Notes under the pieces: model-generated
Database searches by the model: none
What the model was told of the DNA's origin: nothing
The model's input: the letters and a program-made list of their open reading frames with translations, nothing else
From: Capra hircus
Taxonomy: Eukaryota > Chordata > Mammalia > Artiodactyla > Bovidae
Reading direction: 5' to 3'
NCBI RefSeq assembly: GCF_001704415.2
Contig: NC_030822.1
Coordinates: forward strand, 47,609,345-47,673,344
DNA length: 64,000 nucleotides
Made by a program: the position numbers and the translations under genes
Shown here: one piece after another, positions 32,062-43,564 of the stretch
How the letters are laid out: each line of letters starts with the position of its first letter
Numbering within the stretch: the stretch's first letter is position 1

Positions 32062-32118
32062 TAAAATAACCAGAGTGGAAAAAAAATAAAATAAAATAAA
32101 ATAAAATAACCAGAGTGG
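32062..32118 (+). mobile_element. tail-only retroinsertion with 17-bp TSD
   Basis: The 17-mer TAAAATAACCAGAGTGG occurs perfectly at 32062-32078 and 32102-32118. Between the two copies lie only 23 bases of (AAAAT)n-type tail. This is what an extremely 5'-truncated LINE-driven insertion would leave. A local tandem duplication with A-tract growth is the alternative. Confidence 0.7.
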
Positions 32119-32219
32119 TAAGGGGTCTAAAAAACATATATGATGGAAAGCACCCAAAAGAACTCATGTATTCTGCAGGTAAAAGTTTTTGAAAACCCCT
32201 GGTTTTCAGGATAATGAGA

Positions 32220-32410
32220 ATATTAGTCACTACTTATCAAGCACATCATATACACAGGCACTTTATCTGTATCACCCTTTATTCTCCATTATGGCTCTAC
32301 CAGGCATTTCTTGTTTAGAGGGATCAGGTGATGAGCCCAGGACCACACATTTGGTCCACAGTGGTAATGATGAGATTTGAACTGAACCAGTTCAATATAC
32401 CACATCCTCC
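32220..32410 (-). repeat. MIR SINE
   Basis: Reversed MIR: ctacttatcaagcacatcat, then tgatgagcccaggaccacac and gatttgaactgaaccag. Confidence 0.65.
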
Positions 32411-33600
32411 TATACCACAATGCCTCATTCAAATATGAAACAGCTACCTGGATCTTAAAATGCTGAGATTTCCTTTAGTCTTCAGAGCCTATTCTGAACT
32501 GGGGTGGAGAGGGTGGTAGGAAGGGCAGACGTCCATCTTCTTGAAGGCTCCCTGGATTGCCAGGGCATGTGGGTAAACCTGAGCCTACTGACCGTCCTAC
32601 ACTCCAGCGATAGCTGTTCTGATGACAGGAACCTGGAGACCTTTGAGATTAGAACTGGAGACAATACGAGCTGATGCTGCCGTGGCTGCAGCAGTGCCAT
32701 GGGTCACAGTGAGCTCCCAGGGCCGGGGAGGAGGCCGCCAGCCAACAGAGAACACGAAGCAAGTTCCAAATACAGCGAGAGCTGCTGAAAGCATTACTCC
32801 CCCACAGCGTAGTCACCACAGCCCAGAAGAGAAATTTTGAAGAGTAAGAGGATGGAAGAGGGTGAAGGAGAGGAAGGACCAGAGACAGATGAGAGGGTTC
32901 TCAAGCCTCTGTTCGAATCCTGGCCTACTGTTCTGCTGGTGAAAGCAGACTTGTAATCACTCTGAAGCTGGAGCACAATCTCACGACTGCCTGGGGTTTC
33001 TTCCGAAGTCTCTTGGCACCCCTTCTACTTCTCAGTGACCTCCCTTCTGTCATTGAGTCATGGCTTCTATAGACAAATGGACTTGGAAATAGTCCTCAGG
33101 TCTAAGTCAGTACCACAAACCCCCAGATAACAAAGGTATTATGGCAGAGTCAAGGGACTAGTGCCAGGGAAATGGGTTTTCTGTGATGCTGGCTGTTGAT
33201 GTGAGAACCCTGGACACTGACTGCCTCTTCCCCACTGGGCAAAATGCAGACTTGCTGAGTCTGAGGTTCTTTCAGAAAGCAGGAGAGCCTTTTGTAGGAG
33301 AGATGTTTGTAAACATTCCCTTAAAGGAAAACAGAGAAATTGTTATAAGTTCCTCAAGAATAATGAGCCAAGCCTTGAGTAATAAAAAATAAAATAAAAT
33401 AAACACCTGTAATGTAGCAAGAAGTGGCTGTTACCCAGATGTGGCAGGACCTACTCTGCATGGCCAGAGTCAGCAGCAGAGGTATGCTCTGTTACAGAAC
33501 CAGGAGCCATTATCAAAGACAAGGCCCAGAGACCCTGTACCTACTCCTGTCCTCATTCCCAACACATACCTGTATCCTCGAGTCATTAAGTCAGAACTCA
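32411..33600. other. mostly unique stretch
   Basis: No gene is recognised. An (AAAAT)n tract lies at about 33385-33404. 32620-32840 is somewhat GC-rich with open frames on both strands that overlap, so neither is supported. Confidence 0.4.
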
Positions 33601-33617
33601 AAATAATCTTACAAATG

Positions 33618-33647
33618 GTGCGTGCATGCATGTGTATGTGCGTGCAC
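33618..33647. repeat. 30-bp alternating purine-pyrimidine tract
   Basis: Strict purine/pyrimidine alternation from GTGCGTGCATGC through to GTGCAC, with further broken GT/GC alternation up to about 33671. Such tracts can adopt Z-DNA under negative supercoiling. Confidence 0.85.
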
Positions 33648-33734
33648 TTATGCGTGTGCCTGCGTGTGTGTTCCCACCAATCCACAGGCTCTCGCTGCAT
33701 TCCCTTCATTCTCCTTCAAGAATTGCCTTCTTGC

Positions 33735-33910
33735 TACAGCACAAGGAACTCTGCTCAATGTTAAGTGGCAGCCTGGATGGGAGGGGAGTTTGGGGGAGAA
33801 TGGGTATGTGTATATATATATATGGCTGAGTTCCTTTGCTGTCCACCTGAAACTATCACAACACTGTTAATTGGCTATATTCCAACATAAAATAAAAAGT
33901 TTTCTTAAAA
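33735..33910 (+). repeat. L1 3' end
   Basis: gaactctgctcaatgttaag, then a (TA)6 tract and ctatattccaacataaaata before an A-rich tail: the 3' end of a cetartiodactyl-type L1. Confidence 0.78.
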
Positions 33911-34745
33911 ATGAATTACTTTGTTTCACTGATGCTATCGTGAACACTTGTGAGCTGGGAGGCATGAGCTACACGGGCTGCTCTATACTGGCAGCGAGAG
34001 TCACCTTTTGAGAAGGACCCCTGGCATCCTGAGCAGAGTGTGGCTGACCACCCTGCCACATGGATCTAGCTGGAGTTGGCTGGGCTCCGCTCCACACAGG
34101 GCTTGGCTGTCTCCTGCTCACTTTGAGTGGAGGATCCAGCACTTATTTTAGGCCCTTATAAATAATACATTCTGTCATCTTGATTCTTCAAGGCCTTCTT
34201 TTAAGCTATTTTTTCCCTCTTTGGGAAAACCACTTTTACTCTACGAGACAGTTGTTCATAAATCAAGAGGAGCTCCAAGTGACCGAAGATTGAATTCCTG
34301 AATTTCTGACTTTGGAGGCAGTGAGCAGCCACCAAATCTGATTAGTTGAGGAAGAAGCTGACCTCATAGAGAAAGAGGATCTTACTTCAAGGATGAAAAA
34401 ACATTCACAATCTCTCTGATCCCTTGACCTCTGATCTAGGAAGTCTCAGTATCATACCTTTAAATACCATCTTCAATCCTTACCTTCGCAAGTCCCTATG
34501 GGTCATTTATGCTCAGTAAAAGGCTAAGGATTCTCACCAACTGTAAAAAGGAGACAAGGCTACATGCCTGGCATAAAGTCAAAGCTCACTTGGTGAGCTC
34601 TTTGACTCTCCTTGTCTCCTGAAGCTCTCAAGAAGACACATTTATACCTTGAAAAAATATTATTTTTCCCCCTCTTAATTTATCATGAACTACTGAAGAA
34701 GTGTTGTTAATTAATACAGTACAAAGAAGCTAAGCTGTACAGTGG
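33911..34745. other. unique stretch
   Basis: No gene or clear repeat is recognised. Confidence 0.4.
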
Positions 34746-34749
34746 ACCA

Positions 34750-34885
34750 AGTGTTGAACTTGGAATTCAAGTAATCAGAGCTTGAATCCTGGCTCCACTA
34801 CTTTTTACATGATCTTGAGAAAGTTCCTTAATCTGTCTGGAGATGAGTGTCCTAATCAATAAATGGGGATTAATCCCTAACTTTG
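34750..34885 (+). repeat. MIR SINE fragment
   Basis: Forward MIR: gagcttgaatcctggctcca, then gagaaagttccttaatctgt and caataaatggggattaat. Confidence 0.68.
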
Positions 34886-34887
34886 TA

Positions 34888-35345
34888 GTCCTTTTCAAAC
34901 TTTAACGTGCATAAGAATTGCCAGGGAATTTTGTTAAAATACATATTCTGATTCAGCAGATCTCAGGTAGGGACTCAAGTTCTACATTTATTTCTTTTTA
35001 TTTTTATTGGAGTATAGTTGATTTACAATGTTATATTAGTTTCAAGTGTACAGCAGAGTGAATCAGTTAAACATATACGTATATCCACTCTTTTTAGATT
35101 TTTTTCCCATATAGGCCATTTCAGAATATTGAATAGAGTTCCCTGTGCTATATAGTAGGTCCTTATTAATTATTTATTTTATATTTTATAGTCATTTGCA
35201 TATGCAAATCCCAATCTCCTAATTTATCCCTCTTCCCCTCACCCCCTAGAAACCATAAGCTAGTTTGAGATTCTGCATTTAAACTCAGAGCTAGCCAAGG
35301 TTGAGGCTGAGGACTTGATGATCACCTTTAGAGTAGGAAGGATAT
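34888..35345 (+). repeat. MER5A-like hAT element split by an L1
   Basis: ttttcaaactttaacgtgca and ttctgattcagcagatctca lie before the L1. ctgaggacttgatgatcacc lies after it. The L1 at 34991-35270 interrupts it. Confidence 0.65.
34991..35270 (-). mobile_element. L1 3' end, 5'-truncated
   Basis: Antisense 3' end: attggagtatagttgattta, then gttccctgtgctatatagta and ctaatttatccctcttccc. Flanks TTCTACATTTA (34980-34990) and TTCTGCATTTA (35271-35281) are a TSD with one mismatch. Confidence 0.88.
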
Positions 35346-35929
35346 ACCTGGTCGTGACACTTGGTACATTTTGAAGGGCTAGTTTAATTTAGGATCTGAT
35401 TCATTATCCATTGTTCTTCTGCCTTAAAACACTAAGAGAGAAGTTCTACAAGTCAACTTTGACTATGTATTAACCCTTAATTCTTTACAGATAAGCAAAG
35501 TAGTAATCATTTATCTAGTAAAACAACAAGGGCTGGGAAAAACCACTTGTCACCAATACTCTTTCCCCTAAAGAAAAAAAACAACAACAAATCTAACCAA
35601 TCAAGCACAACACCTCTCCCATCAGCTGGCTGATATAAAAGGCAAACAAACAAATCTCCAGTTGAGGTTAGTTTGGGGGTAACAATGTACATTGCACCCC
35701 TTCCCCCCAAAAAAGCATTGTTTTAAACCCCAGTGTTTATGACTAAACCTAAAAATTGACTTAGAATGATAGCAGATTTTGGTGAAAGGAGAAAACTGAA
35801 TTCCTGAAACTGGTTTGATGGGGGAGGAAACTGATGAGAGAATTGGATGGGATGGAAGGAGGCAGCCAGTGAGTGACAAGGACTATGTAAGGGGCTTTCC
35901 TTCTTGGAACAATGATACTTGTGTTCAAG
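35346..35929. other. unique stretch
   Basis: No gene or clear repeat is recognised. Short A-rich tracts lie near 35572-35590 and at 35707-35715. Confidence 0.4.
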
Positions 35930-36185
35930 ACAGAGCTCTAGGGTCATCTCCTTGGTGACACCTTTCCTGACACCTGATACCTGTTCTTGTTGCCAGAGTA
36001 GTAATACCCAGCCTCTACCCTCCCTGGAGCCAGTGCTTATCACACTGTATTGAACATTCATTTCCATATTGATCTCCAGCCCCTCGAGGTCAGGGACCAT
36101 GTCTTATTTGTCTCTATATTCTTAGCCTGGCACGGTGCCCTGACACATATTAGGCACTCAGTGAATGATGCTGACTGAATGCATG
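35930..36185 (+). repeat. L2 LINE 3' end
   Basis: cctttcctgacacctgatac, then gaggtcagggaccatgtctt and ttaggcactcagtgaatgat. Confidence 0.72.
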
Positions 36186-36414
36186 AGGTACAGGATATTG
36201 AAGAGAAAGCTTAACGATTTTGCTTCGGGTTTATCTTTCCTGGAGTTATTCATTCATATTGTCTCTTACTTGGTAAGCAGACATGCTCCAGATGTGAGCA
36301 CTCAGATCTTTTACCAGTACTCAGTGTATTTCAGTCTGAGAAATATTTCAAACTTCCTTGACCCCAAGATTGTAAACTGAGCGATACACATAATAATTTT
36401 ATGTACATGTATGC

Positions 36415-36628
36415 TGTGTTGTGCTTAGTCACTCAGTCATGTCCAACTCTTTACAACCCCATGGACTGTAGCCCACCAGGCTCCTCTGTCCTGGGAATTC
36501 TCCAGGCAACAATGCTGGAGTAGGTTTCCATGCCCTCCTCCAGGGGATCTTCCCAATCCAGGGATTGAACCCAGGTCTCCCACACTGCAGGTGGATTATT
36601 TCCCATCTGAGCCACAAGGGAAGCCCAT
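36415..36628 (-). mobile_element. Bov-tA SINE
   Basis: Reversed Bov-A monomer then head (ctgagccacaagggaagccc). The flanks share only TTTTAT (36397-36402, 36632-36637), a weak TSD. Confidence 0.9.
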
Positions 36629-36689
36629 TAGTTTTATAAATATATGTACTTAACTTTTAACACTTTTTTTCCAAGTGCATTTCTTTTTT

Positions 36690-36768
36690 CACAGTAAATT
36701 GAGTACACAGTTTCTCAATTTTCAAACAAGGAAACTGAGGCCCAGAAAAAGTATTAAGTGATCTACGG
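36690..36768 (-). repeat. MIR SINE fragment
   Basis: Reversed MIR core: aacaaggaaactgaggccca. Confidence 0.6.
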
Positions 36769-36940
36769 CAGAGTCTCAAACTTCAGGTACATAAAAATCA
36801 CCTGGGGGCACTTATCCAAAATACAGATTCCTGGCCCCCACTCTGCAGTTCTGATTCAGAAGGGGTAAGGGAGAACCCAGGAATATGCATTTTCATGCTT
36901 CCAGGTTCTGAGGCAGGTGGTCTCAGCCCAGACCGTCCTC
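36769..36940 (+). repeat. MER5A-like hAT element
   Basis: gagtctcaaacttcaggtac, then aaaatcacctgggggcactt and ctgattcagaaggggtaagg. Confidence 0.72.
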
Positions 36941-37634
36941 AGGCCAGGAGTCAGGAGCTCGGTATTTGCTGGAGGTTGTCTCAGGGCTTTGGTTCCAAAC
37001 CTAGAGTGATGTGATGGGAGGCAAGTCACACGCACAGACCTTCACAGGGTCTGGCAGGAAACCTAAAATCGGGGACACTCAGATGATGATGGTAGCTCCA
37101 GTGTCCCATATGTAAAGCCACGAAGTCAGAGTGCTGGCTGGTAAATGGATAGCATTGCTGAGGACTTACAACCTGGAAGGTCAGGCTCTGGAAAAGGTCC
37201 TCTAGGCAAGAAGGACCAAAAACAAACAAACAAACAAAAACAAAATTACAAAAAAAGGGTTAACATAGGAAATGTTGAGGGTGTTTGATGCATTTATGTT
37301 CAATTTGTTTCCCGTCCTGCTTCTGGGAAGGGAAAACTTGAAGGTAGTTTACCAAATTGTTACCAAAATGGGACAACTTGGTAAAGAACAGAAGCCAGAG
37401 CACGTACCAGTAGACTCCTTCTTTCCATCTGTCTTCCACACCCAAGCCCCACCAGCTGGACCTCGGTGTTTCTCCCCCATCAGCTCCTTCCTTGTCAGTC
37501 CACTGTCAAGGCCCTAAAAGCCTCAGGTGTTGCCTTTCATCCAAATTGCCTCTCCTTTCCCAATTGACCTCCACTAGAAAGACTCACGAATCTCTCCCTA
37601 GCGCAGATCTCATCCTGGTGGGAGAAAGACCACT
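36941..37634. other. unique stretch with (CAAA)n
   Basis: No gene is recognised. A short (CAAA)n tract lies at 37217-37240. Confidence 0.4.
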
Positions 37635-37800
37635 GTATTTGAAGCTGGAACATCTGGATCCGGTGCTGGCCCTGGCTCCAGAACGAGCTGTCTGACTTTG
37701 GGTTAGTAACTTCCCCGTTTTGGGATTCAGTCTTTATGTGTGAGATGGAAGGCTGGACTGGGTCATCTCCAAAGTCCTCTCCAACCCTTGGATTTTAAGC
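37635..37800 (+). repeat. MIR SINE fragment
   Basis: Forward MIR: ctgtctgactttgggttagt, then aaggctggactgggtcatct. Confidence 0.6.
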
Positions 37801-37805
37801 ACACT

Positions 37806-38080
37806 GCAACGGCACCCCACTCCAGTACTCTTGCCTGGAAAATCCCGTGGACAGAGGAGCCTGGTAGGCTGCAATCCATGGGGTCATGAAGAGTCGGACA
37901 CAACTGAGAAACTTCTTTCACTTTTCACTTTCATGCATTGGAGAAGGAAATGACAACCCACTCCAGTGTTCTTGCCTGGAGAATCCCAGGGATGGGGGAG
38001 CCTGGTGGGCTGCCATCTCTGGGATCGCACAGGGTCAGACACGACTGAAGTGACTTAGCAGCAGCAGCAGCAGCTGCTGC
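37806..38080 (+). mobile_element. Bov-A2 SINE (dimer)
   Basis: Two Bov-A monomers joined by cttttcactttcatgcattg, ending in (AGC)n next to a short GCTGCTGC complement. It faces a reversed Bov-tA 95 bp downstream. Confidence 0.92.
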
Positions 38081-38175
38081 TTAAAAACCATCAGTGACAT
38101 CTTATTGCTTACAGAATTAAATATATAATTGCTTTACCCTGGAACACCTAAGGAGGCCCGCTATAGTCTGGCCCT

Positions 38176-38393
38176 GAGAGAGAGATAGTGAAGTCGTTCA
38201 GTTGTGTCCGACTCTTTGCAACCCCATGGACTGTAGGAGTCTACCATGCTCCTCTGTCCATGGGATTTTCCAGGCAAGAGTATGGAGTGGGTTGCCATTT
38301 CCTTCTCCAGAGGATCTTCCTGACCCAGGGATTGAACCCGGGTCTCCCGCATTGTAGGCAGACGCTTTACCGTCTGAGTCACCAGGGAAGTCC
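38176..38393 (-). mobile_element. Bov-tA SINE
   Basis: Reversed Bov-A monomer then head (gtctgagtcaccagggaagt). A perfect 11-bp TSD, AGTCTGGCCCT, is at 38165-38175 and 38394-38404. Confidence 0.95.
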
Positions 38394-38404
38394 AGTCTGG
38401 CCCT

Positions 38405-38830
38405 ACTAAGGACTAAATGCTTGTGTTCCTCTAAAATTCTTCATGTCAAAACTCTAATCCCTGATGTGATGGTGTTTGGAGATGGGGCCTTTAGGAGGTG
38501 ATTAGATGATGAGGGTGGAGTCCTCATGATGGGATTCAGTTCAGTTCAGTTCAGTTCAGTCGCTCAGTCGTGTCCGACTCTTTGCAACCCCATGAATTAG
38601 TGCCCTGATAAAAAGAGAGTTTTCTCTCTTTCTCTCTACCACATAAGGACACAGCAAGAAAGCCATTTGTGAATTAAAATGAGAGTTTTCACCAAGAACC
38701 CAACCATGCTGTCAGCCTGATCTTGAACTTCCACCCTCCAAAACTATAAGAGATAAATGCGTGATGTTTAAGTCAGTCAGTCTAGGGAACCCTGTTATAC
38801 AGCATTCTAAACTGACTCAGGTGGGCCTCA
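38405..38830 (+). mobile_element. MaLR-type LTR with nested Bov fragment
   Basis: MLT1/MST-like text: gatgtgatggtgtttggaga, then gaggtgattagatgatgagg. After the insertion it continues as ttagtgccctgataaaaaga and acataaggacacagcaagaa. No viral genes. Confidence 0.75.
38537..38595 (-). mobile_element. 59-bp Bov-A/BovB 3' end
   Basis: Reversed terminal segment only: (CAGTT)n followed by cgctcagtcgtgtccgactc. It interrupts the LTR between gggatt and ttagtgcc. The TSD is at most a few bases. Confidence 0.85.
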
Positions 38831-39074
38831 AATTTTTTTTTTCCAAAGCATTGTTCTCCTTTACATTCCTTTTATTATATATAGTCAGACTGAGGTATTC
38901 CCTGTTCCCTAAACATGCCTGGATTTTTTTTTTTTTTGCTTCCTCAACGCTTTGGTCATCATTTTATCTTAGAAAACCTACTACATCTATTTCAATGTGT
39001 ATGGTCCTTACATTTTTTGAGGCCCAAATCCCATGGATCTCTTTTAGGTTTTCCGTTTTTATAGCCTTAAAATA
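38831..39074. other. T-rich unique stretch
   Basis: No gene is recognised. T-rich tracts at 38832-38842 and 38926-38937. Confidence 0.4.
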
Positions 39075-39270
39075 AGGTGCTCCTCTTCTGACTGCGAGCA
39101 CTTCATTTGCCCCCTCTCACAGCTGGGATTACAGTCTTCCCTCGGCCTGGCTCATGCAGCCTTCTGTCAGCTCCTTGAGGTCAGGGCCTCTATGGTCTGC
39201 TACCCACTTGGCACAGGGCCCTACACAGAGAAGAGTTTGACAAGTAACTGTTGGATAAATGTCAGAAAGC
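39075..39270 (+). repeat. L2 LINE 3' end
   Basis: gtcagctccttgaggtcagg, then cttggcacagggccctacac and a ttggataaatg tail. Confidence 0.65.
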
Positions 39271-39679
39271 ATGTGCCTCCATTTTAGTTAGATCTTGAAT
39301 TTCAGTGGGAGCTGAGGCAGAAAGGGTAACATGGACAAAAGAAAAAATAGGAATTCCTATTGCAGTAAACATCTTTTTCTTTGAATTGGCCCCAAGGATA
39401 ACAGCCATGAAAAGGGGCCCCTGAGCTTGGTGGTGCGGTGTACCCATTCCTCATAAAGACCAATGGCTGAATGCCTGGGGTGGTTTTCCCTGCCAACCAG
39501 AGCTTGGGCCAAGGGGCTTGACTCAGTGGCTGCAGGCTAACCAGGAGTTCTGGGCAGCTCCATCCCATGAGAGTATATCCTCATGGCCACAATGGCTCAG
39601 TGAATTCTAAGCCCTACACGGTGTATTAAGAGGCTGACTTCCTGCCTGTATGATGTACTTGAAGGGGCTTCCTCCTCCG
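39271..39679. other. unique stretch
   Basis: No gene or clear repeat is recognised. Confidence 0.4.
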
Positions 39680-39890
39680 ACCTCCCCTAGTCCTGTCCCA
39701 GTTAATTCTCAGTCTACCTGGGGCCACGGTCAACTGTGCACATTTTATCTTGCTGACTAGACTGTCAGTTTCTGCCTAGAAGGCTCTCGTACATCTTGTG
39801 TCTTGTTCATCTCCCTCTCTCCCACGTGCCTAGCACAAAGCCCTTCTCATAGCAGATGTCAATAAATGTTTTCTGGATGGATGCTCAAAT
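39680..39890 (+). repeat. L2 LINE 3' end
   Basis: tcttgttcatctccctctct, then gtgcctagcacaaagccctt and tcaataaatgttttctggat. Confidence 0.68.
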
Positions 39891-41035
39891 TTAGATCAAA
39901 TTGACTCAAATCCCAATTAAAATCCCCAGTCAGGAAGATAAGATTTAATTCATTTTCCTTCCTACCAAAAGGACAATCTTGCTGTTTAATATAACCTAAT
40001 ACATTTTCTTCACAACTCAGAGACAGACGCAGGTTCTGTTTTTAGAAGGCATATCAGAGATGTTGTAAAGTACTGCTTGATTTTGGTATTTTATTCTGAT
40101 TAAATTTGAGGCATATCAGAAATATGAGTGATGACTTGGCTTGCTCTGAACCAATCTATTCATCATCCTAGAATCTGAGGACAGCAGAATGTCTTGAAGG
40201 GCCACGGAAACCAACCAGGTCATTGTATAGCTAAGAGAAACAAAATTCAAGAGCTGGGATTAGAACCCAGGTTGGATGTTTGGTTGGCTGGTTATTTTCT
40301 TTTCCTAGTTAATTTACTCAACACACACCACTGAGTACACACTGTGTGCCAGGTCCCATGCTGGGTGTCAGGGATATGGAACTGGCAGAGACAATCCCAG
40401 CCACCACTGAACTCTCAGATGAACGGTTACTTCCTGGTTTCTCAGCCCAGGATATCCTGCCTTCTTCAAAGGAGCTACATGACATTTTCAAAAGAACTTC
40501 CTGGCGAAAAGGATCAATGTCAGTTGGACAAGGAAGCCTTACTTACATTTACTAAAACACTGTACTTCCCTATAGATCAAAGGCATCCATTTAGGGATTG
40601 GTGAAGCAGAATTCCTTGGAAATCTGGTACTTTCTGCTCAGCACTGCCTCCTTGCCGTTCATACAACCATGGCCATACTCAGAAATATGTTCCTACAGGC
40701 TAGATGGTTATTTCTCCCATCAGTCCAACAGCCATTCTCCTATGAACAGCAGGGACGCTGGGTTCTCTCTGACTGTCCTCCAGGTCTTGCACAATGAAGG
40801 CAATTTGTACTTGTGGCTGATGAAGTAACTGTAAAAGATAGTTTTTGGTCCTAGAACACTTCTCTCTTTAAACTCATCCACAGATTCATCTTCTTTCGAG
40901 AATGGCAAATAAGCCTCATCCCCTGCCAATTCTGGCTGACTGGAAGTGACCACCTAGAGTGCTGTGTTAAGAATGTTTCTGAGGCTGCATCCAGACGCAG
41001 TAGGAAATGAGGATTTGATTGATTGGCAGTCTGTG
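39891..41035. other. mostly unique stretch with L2/MIR traces
   Basis: No gene is recognised. 40195-40275 resembles a reversed MIR (agagctgggattagaaccca), and 40310-40420 a reversed L2 end (actgtgtgccaggtcccatg). Confidence 0.45.
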
Positions 41036-41039
41036 GGGC

Positions 41040-41550
41040 AGCTATTTGCTTTGCATTATCTAGACCCTGGTTTTAAGACCTCCAATGGTTCCTGGATGCA
41101 TAAAGGATTAAGTCCAATATACTCACCATGGCGCACAAGGCACTTTGCAGTGCAGTCAACAACCTTTCATAGCAGTCCATAAGCCTCCCCATCCCCCCTA
41201 AACCCCCGCCACACTCAGCTGTTTTCTGCTTCTTGGATGTAGCCCTCTCTTTCAGGAGTCTGGCCTTTGCACATACAATTCCCTTTTCTGGAATGTACTC
41301 CTAGCTCCTTTTGATGTCTGATTTCTCTGTGAGGCCTTCCTTTACTTCCTCTATGAAGAGTCCTGTCCTTCATATTTCCACATCCTCTTGTTTATCCCTT
41401 TGTCATTATCCTTACCCACTGAGATGTATCTATTTACATTTCTACCTCCCCCAAGAGAAGGGAAGTGCTAAAGAGCAGAGCCTATCTCACTCACCAGGGA
41501 CAGAACACCAGCCACAGATAAGGCCCTTGCTATAGGACTGCTGAATGAAC
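41040..41550 (+). repeat. L2 LINE fragment
   Basis: agacctccaatggttcctgg, then ggcctttgcacatacaattc and gtgaggccttcctttacttc, to gactgctgaatgaac. Confidence 0.74.
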
Positions 41551-41819
41551 CGATTCTTTGAAAATCTCCCCGTGTCACTCCTCCGAGCTGCCTTTCAGAG
41601 ATGCAAGGACCAGCCTCTCTCTATCTGCGGTCTCTCAGACTTGCAGAGACACATCCTGGCAGTCAGGTCTGCAGCCCTTCCAGTCTACCTACTGCCAGGC
41701 GTGTGCCATCCCCCACAACTCCCAGTTTAGAACTGAAGCTAGGTATCATCTGGGTTTACACTAATGGGGTACTGAATAGATGGAGCAGAATGGATTATTT
41801 CATCTAATTCTTTTACTGA
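41551..41819. other. unique stretch
   Basis: No gene or clear repeat. Overlapping open frames here are not supported. Confidence 0.35.
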
Positions 41820-42770
41820 GCCCTGCTGTCCTAACCTCAACATAATCACAAATTCAGGTCATTTGTCTCCACTGCAATAACCCAGGCCAGGCCACGGTCA
41901 GCTCTCCTGGGCTATTCTAATAGCGGCTAACTGGTATTGCTTCACTGTTCACGTTTTACAATCCATTCTCCATTTGGCTGCCTCAGCTTTCCTTCAGGTC
42001 ACATCACTCCTCTGCTGAAAGCCCTTCGGTGGCTCCCTGCTGATCCTAGACATGCCGTCTCTCCATGGCCTCTGAAACCCACTATCTTCCAGCTCCTGCT
42101 CTCTGAGCTTCAGCCTTGTCCCTCTGCTGCCCTGTGCCCCTAGCTGTCCAGATCTGCATTTCACTCCCCGAATGGCCAAGCCCCTTCCGCCTCCAGGTCT
42201 TTGTTCTCACTGCTCCCTCAGCCTGGGATGCTCCAGCTTTTCCTTGAAGATCACAGCTCAAAATGGGACCTTCTCAAGGAGTCCTTCCCTGGCCACTCTG
42301 TCCATCCAAAGTGCACAACGCACTTTGCAGATACTCTCTATTCCACAGTCAATTTATTTCATGGCACTTAAAATCTAAAATTCTCTTACCAATTGACTTT
42401 ATGTTTTTTTTAATTAATTATTTTAATTGGAGGCTAATTACTTTACAACATTGTAGTGGTTTTTGCCACACATTGACATGAACTAGCCATGGGTGTACAT
42501 GTATTCCCCATCCTGAACCCCCCTCCCACCTCCCTCCCCATCCCATCCCTCAGGGTCATCCCAGTGCCCCAGCCCTGAGCACCCTGTCTCATGCATTGAA
42601 CCTGGACTTTATGTTTTTATTCTCCACCTCTCACCCTAGAATGTGAGTTCCATGAAAGCTTCTTGAAGGACAGACCTGCCTGCCTCCTTTATGGCCACAC
42701 CTAGGGCTTGGCTGAGAGCAGGTGCTAAATAAATAAATTTACTGAGAGCCCAATAAATACATTTCTCAGG
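41820..42770 (+). repeat. L2 LINE 3' portion split by L1
   Basis: cacatcactcctctgctgaa, ttcggtggctccctgctgat and ctttgttctcactgctccct precede the L1. gaatgtgagttccatgaaag and ggtgctaaataaataaattt follow it. Confidence 0.82.
42409..42604 (-). mobile_element. ruminant L1 3' end, 5'-truncated
   Basis: Antisense 3' UTR: aattggaggctaattacttt, then ccatcctgaacccccctccc and ctcatgcattgaacctg. A perfect 14-bp TSD, GACTTTATGTTTTT, is at 42395-42408 and 42605-42618. Confidence 0.94.
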
Positions 42771-43345
42771 ATCTCCAAAGATGGGGCTCCTGTATTCTCC
42801 CCATGACCTATTGTGTATGCCTCTTAAACTTTAAATAATAAGCTGTAGAACATGATGCTGGAAGTCAGGAGACCTGGTTTCAGGTCACTTCCATATGCGG
42901 GCCCTCATGAAACACAACATAATAACATGAGGGACTCAGGCAAGATGCCAAAATAAGAAAAACAACCTCTATTTGCCTTAGAGAAAGTTGGGAAAGGGGA
43001 GAGCCCCAGCTGGAGAGGCCAGGGCAGGCTTTAGCGTTCCAGAACACAGCCGTGGGGCAAATGTCAGGGGTGTGTAGCGTCATGCCAGGAGAGGATGGTG
43101 TTTCCTGAACTGGCAGAAGACTAAAGAGGCGGTACCTGCCAGAAAGCTCAGGTCAGAGACTTGAAGTGACCCTCTGAGGGGTGCGGGGATAGTGAGAAAG
43201 AAAGTTATGGAAGGACTCCAGCATGACCTCAGCTTCCAAATGGGTTAAAGGGGCTGCAACGGAAAGACTTGGATTAGGAGTCAGAGGAGGAGCTAGAAAA
43301 AGGAAGGAAGCATTAACTGAGTGCCTCAGCCATCATAGCCCTGTG
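42771..43345. other. unique stretch
   Basis: No gene or clear repeat is recognised. Confidence 0.4.
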
Positions 43346-43349
43346 CTCT

Positions 43350-43559
43350 GAGTTCCTGGTGGCTCAGTTGGTAAAGAATCTGCCTGCAATTCAGGAGACC
43401 TGGGTTCAATCCCTGGGTCAGAAAGATCCTCTGGAGAAGAGAATGGCAACCCACTCCAGTATTTTTGCCTGGAGAATCCCATGAACAGAGGAGCCTGGCA
43501 ACTAGTGTCCACGGGGTTGCAAAGAATCGGACACGACTGAGCAACTAACACACACACAT
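43350..43559 (+). mobile_element. Bov-tA SINE
   Basis: Head (gttcctggtggctcagttgg) plus Bov-A monomer, ending in (CA)n at 43549-43558. No clear TSD. Confidence 0.92.
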
Positions 43560-43564
43560 GAAGT

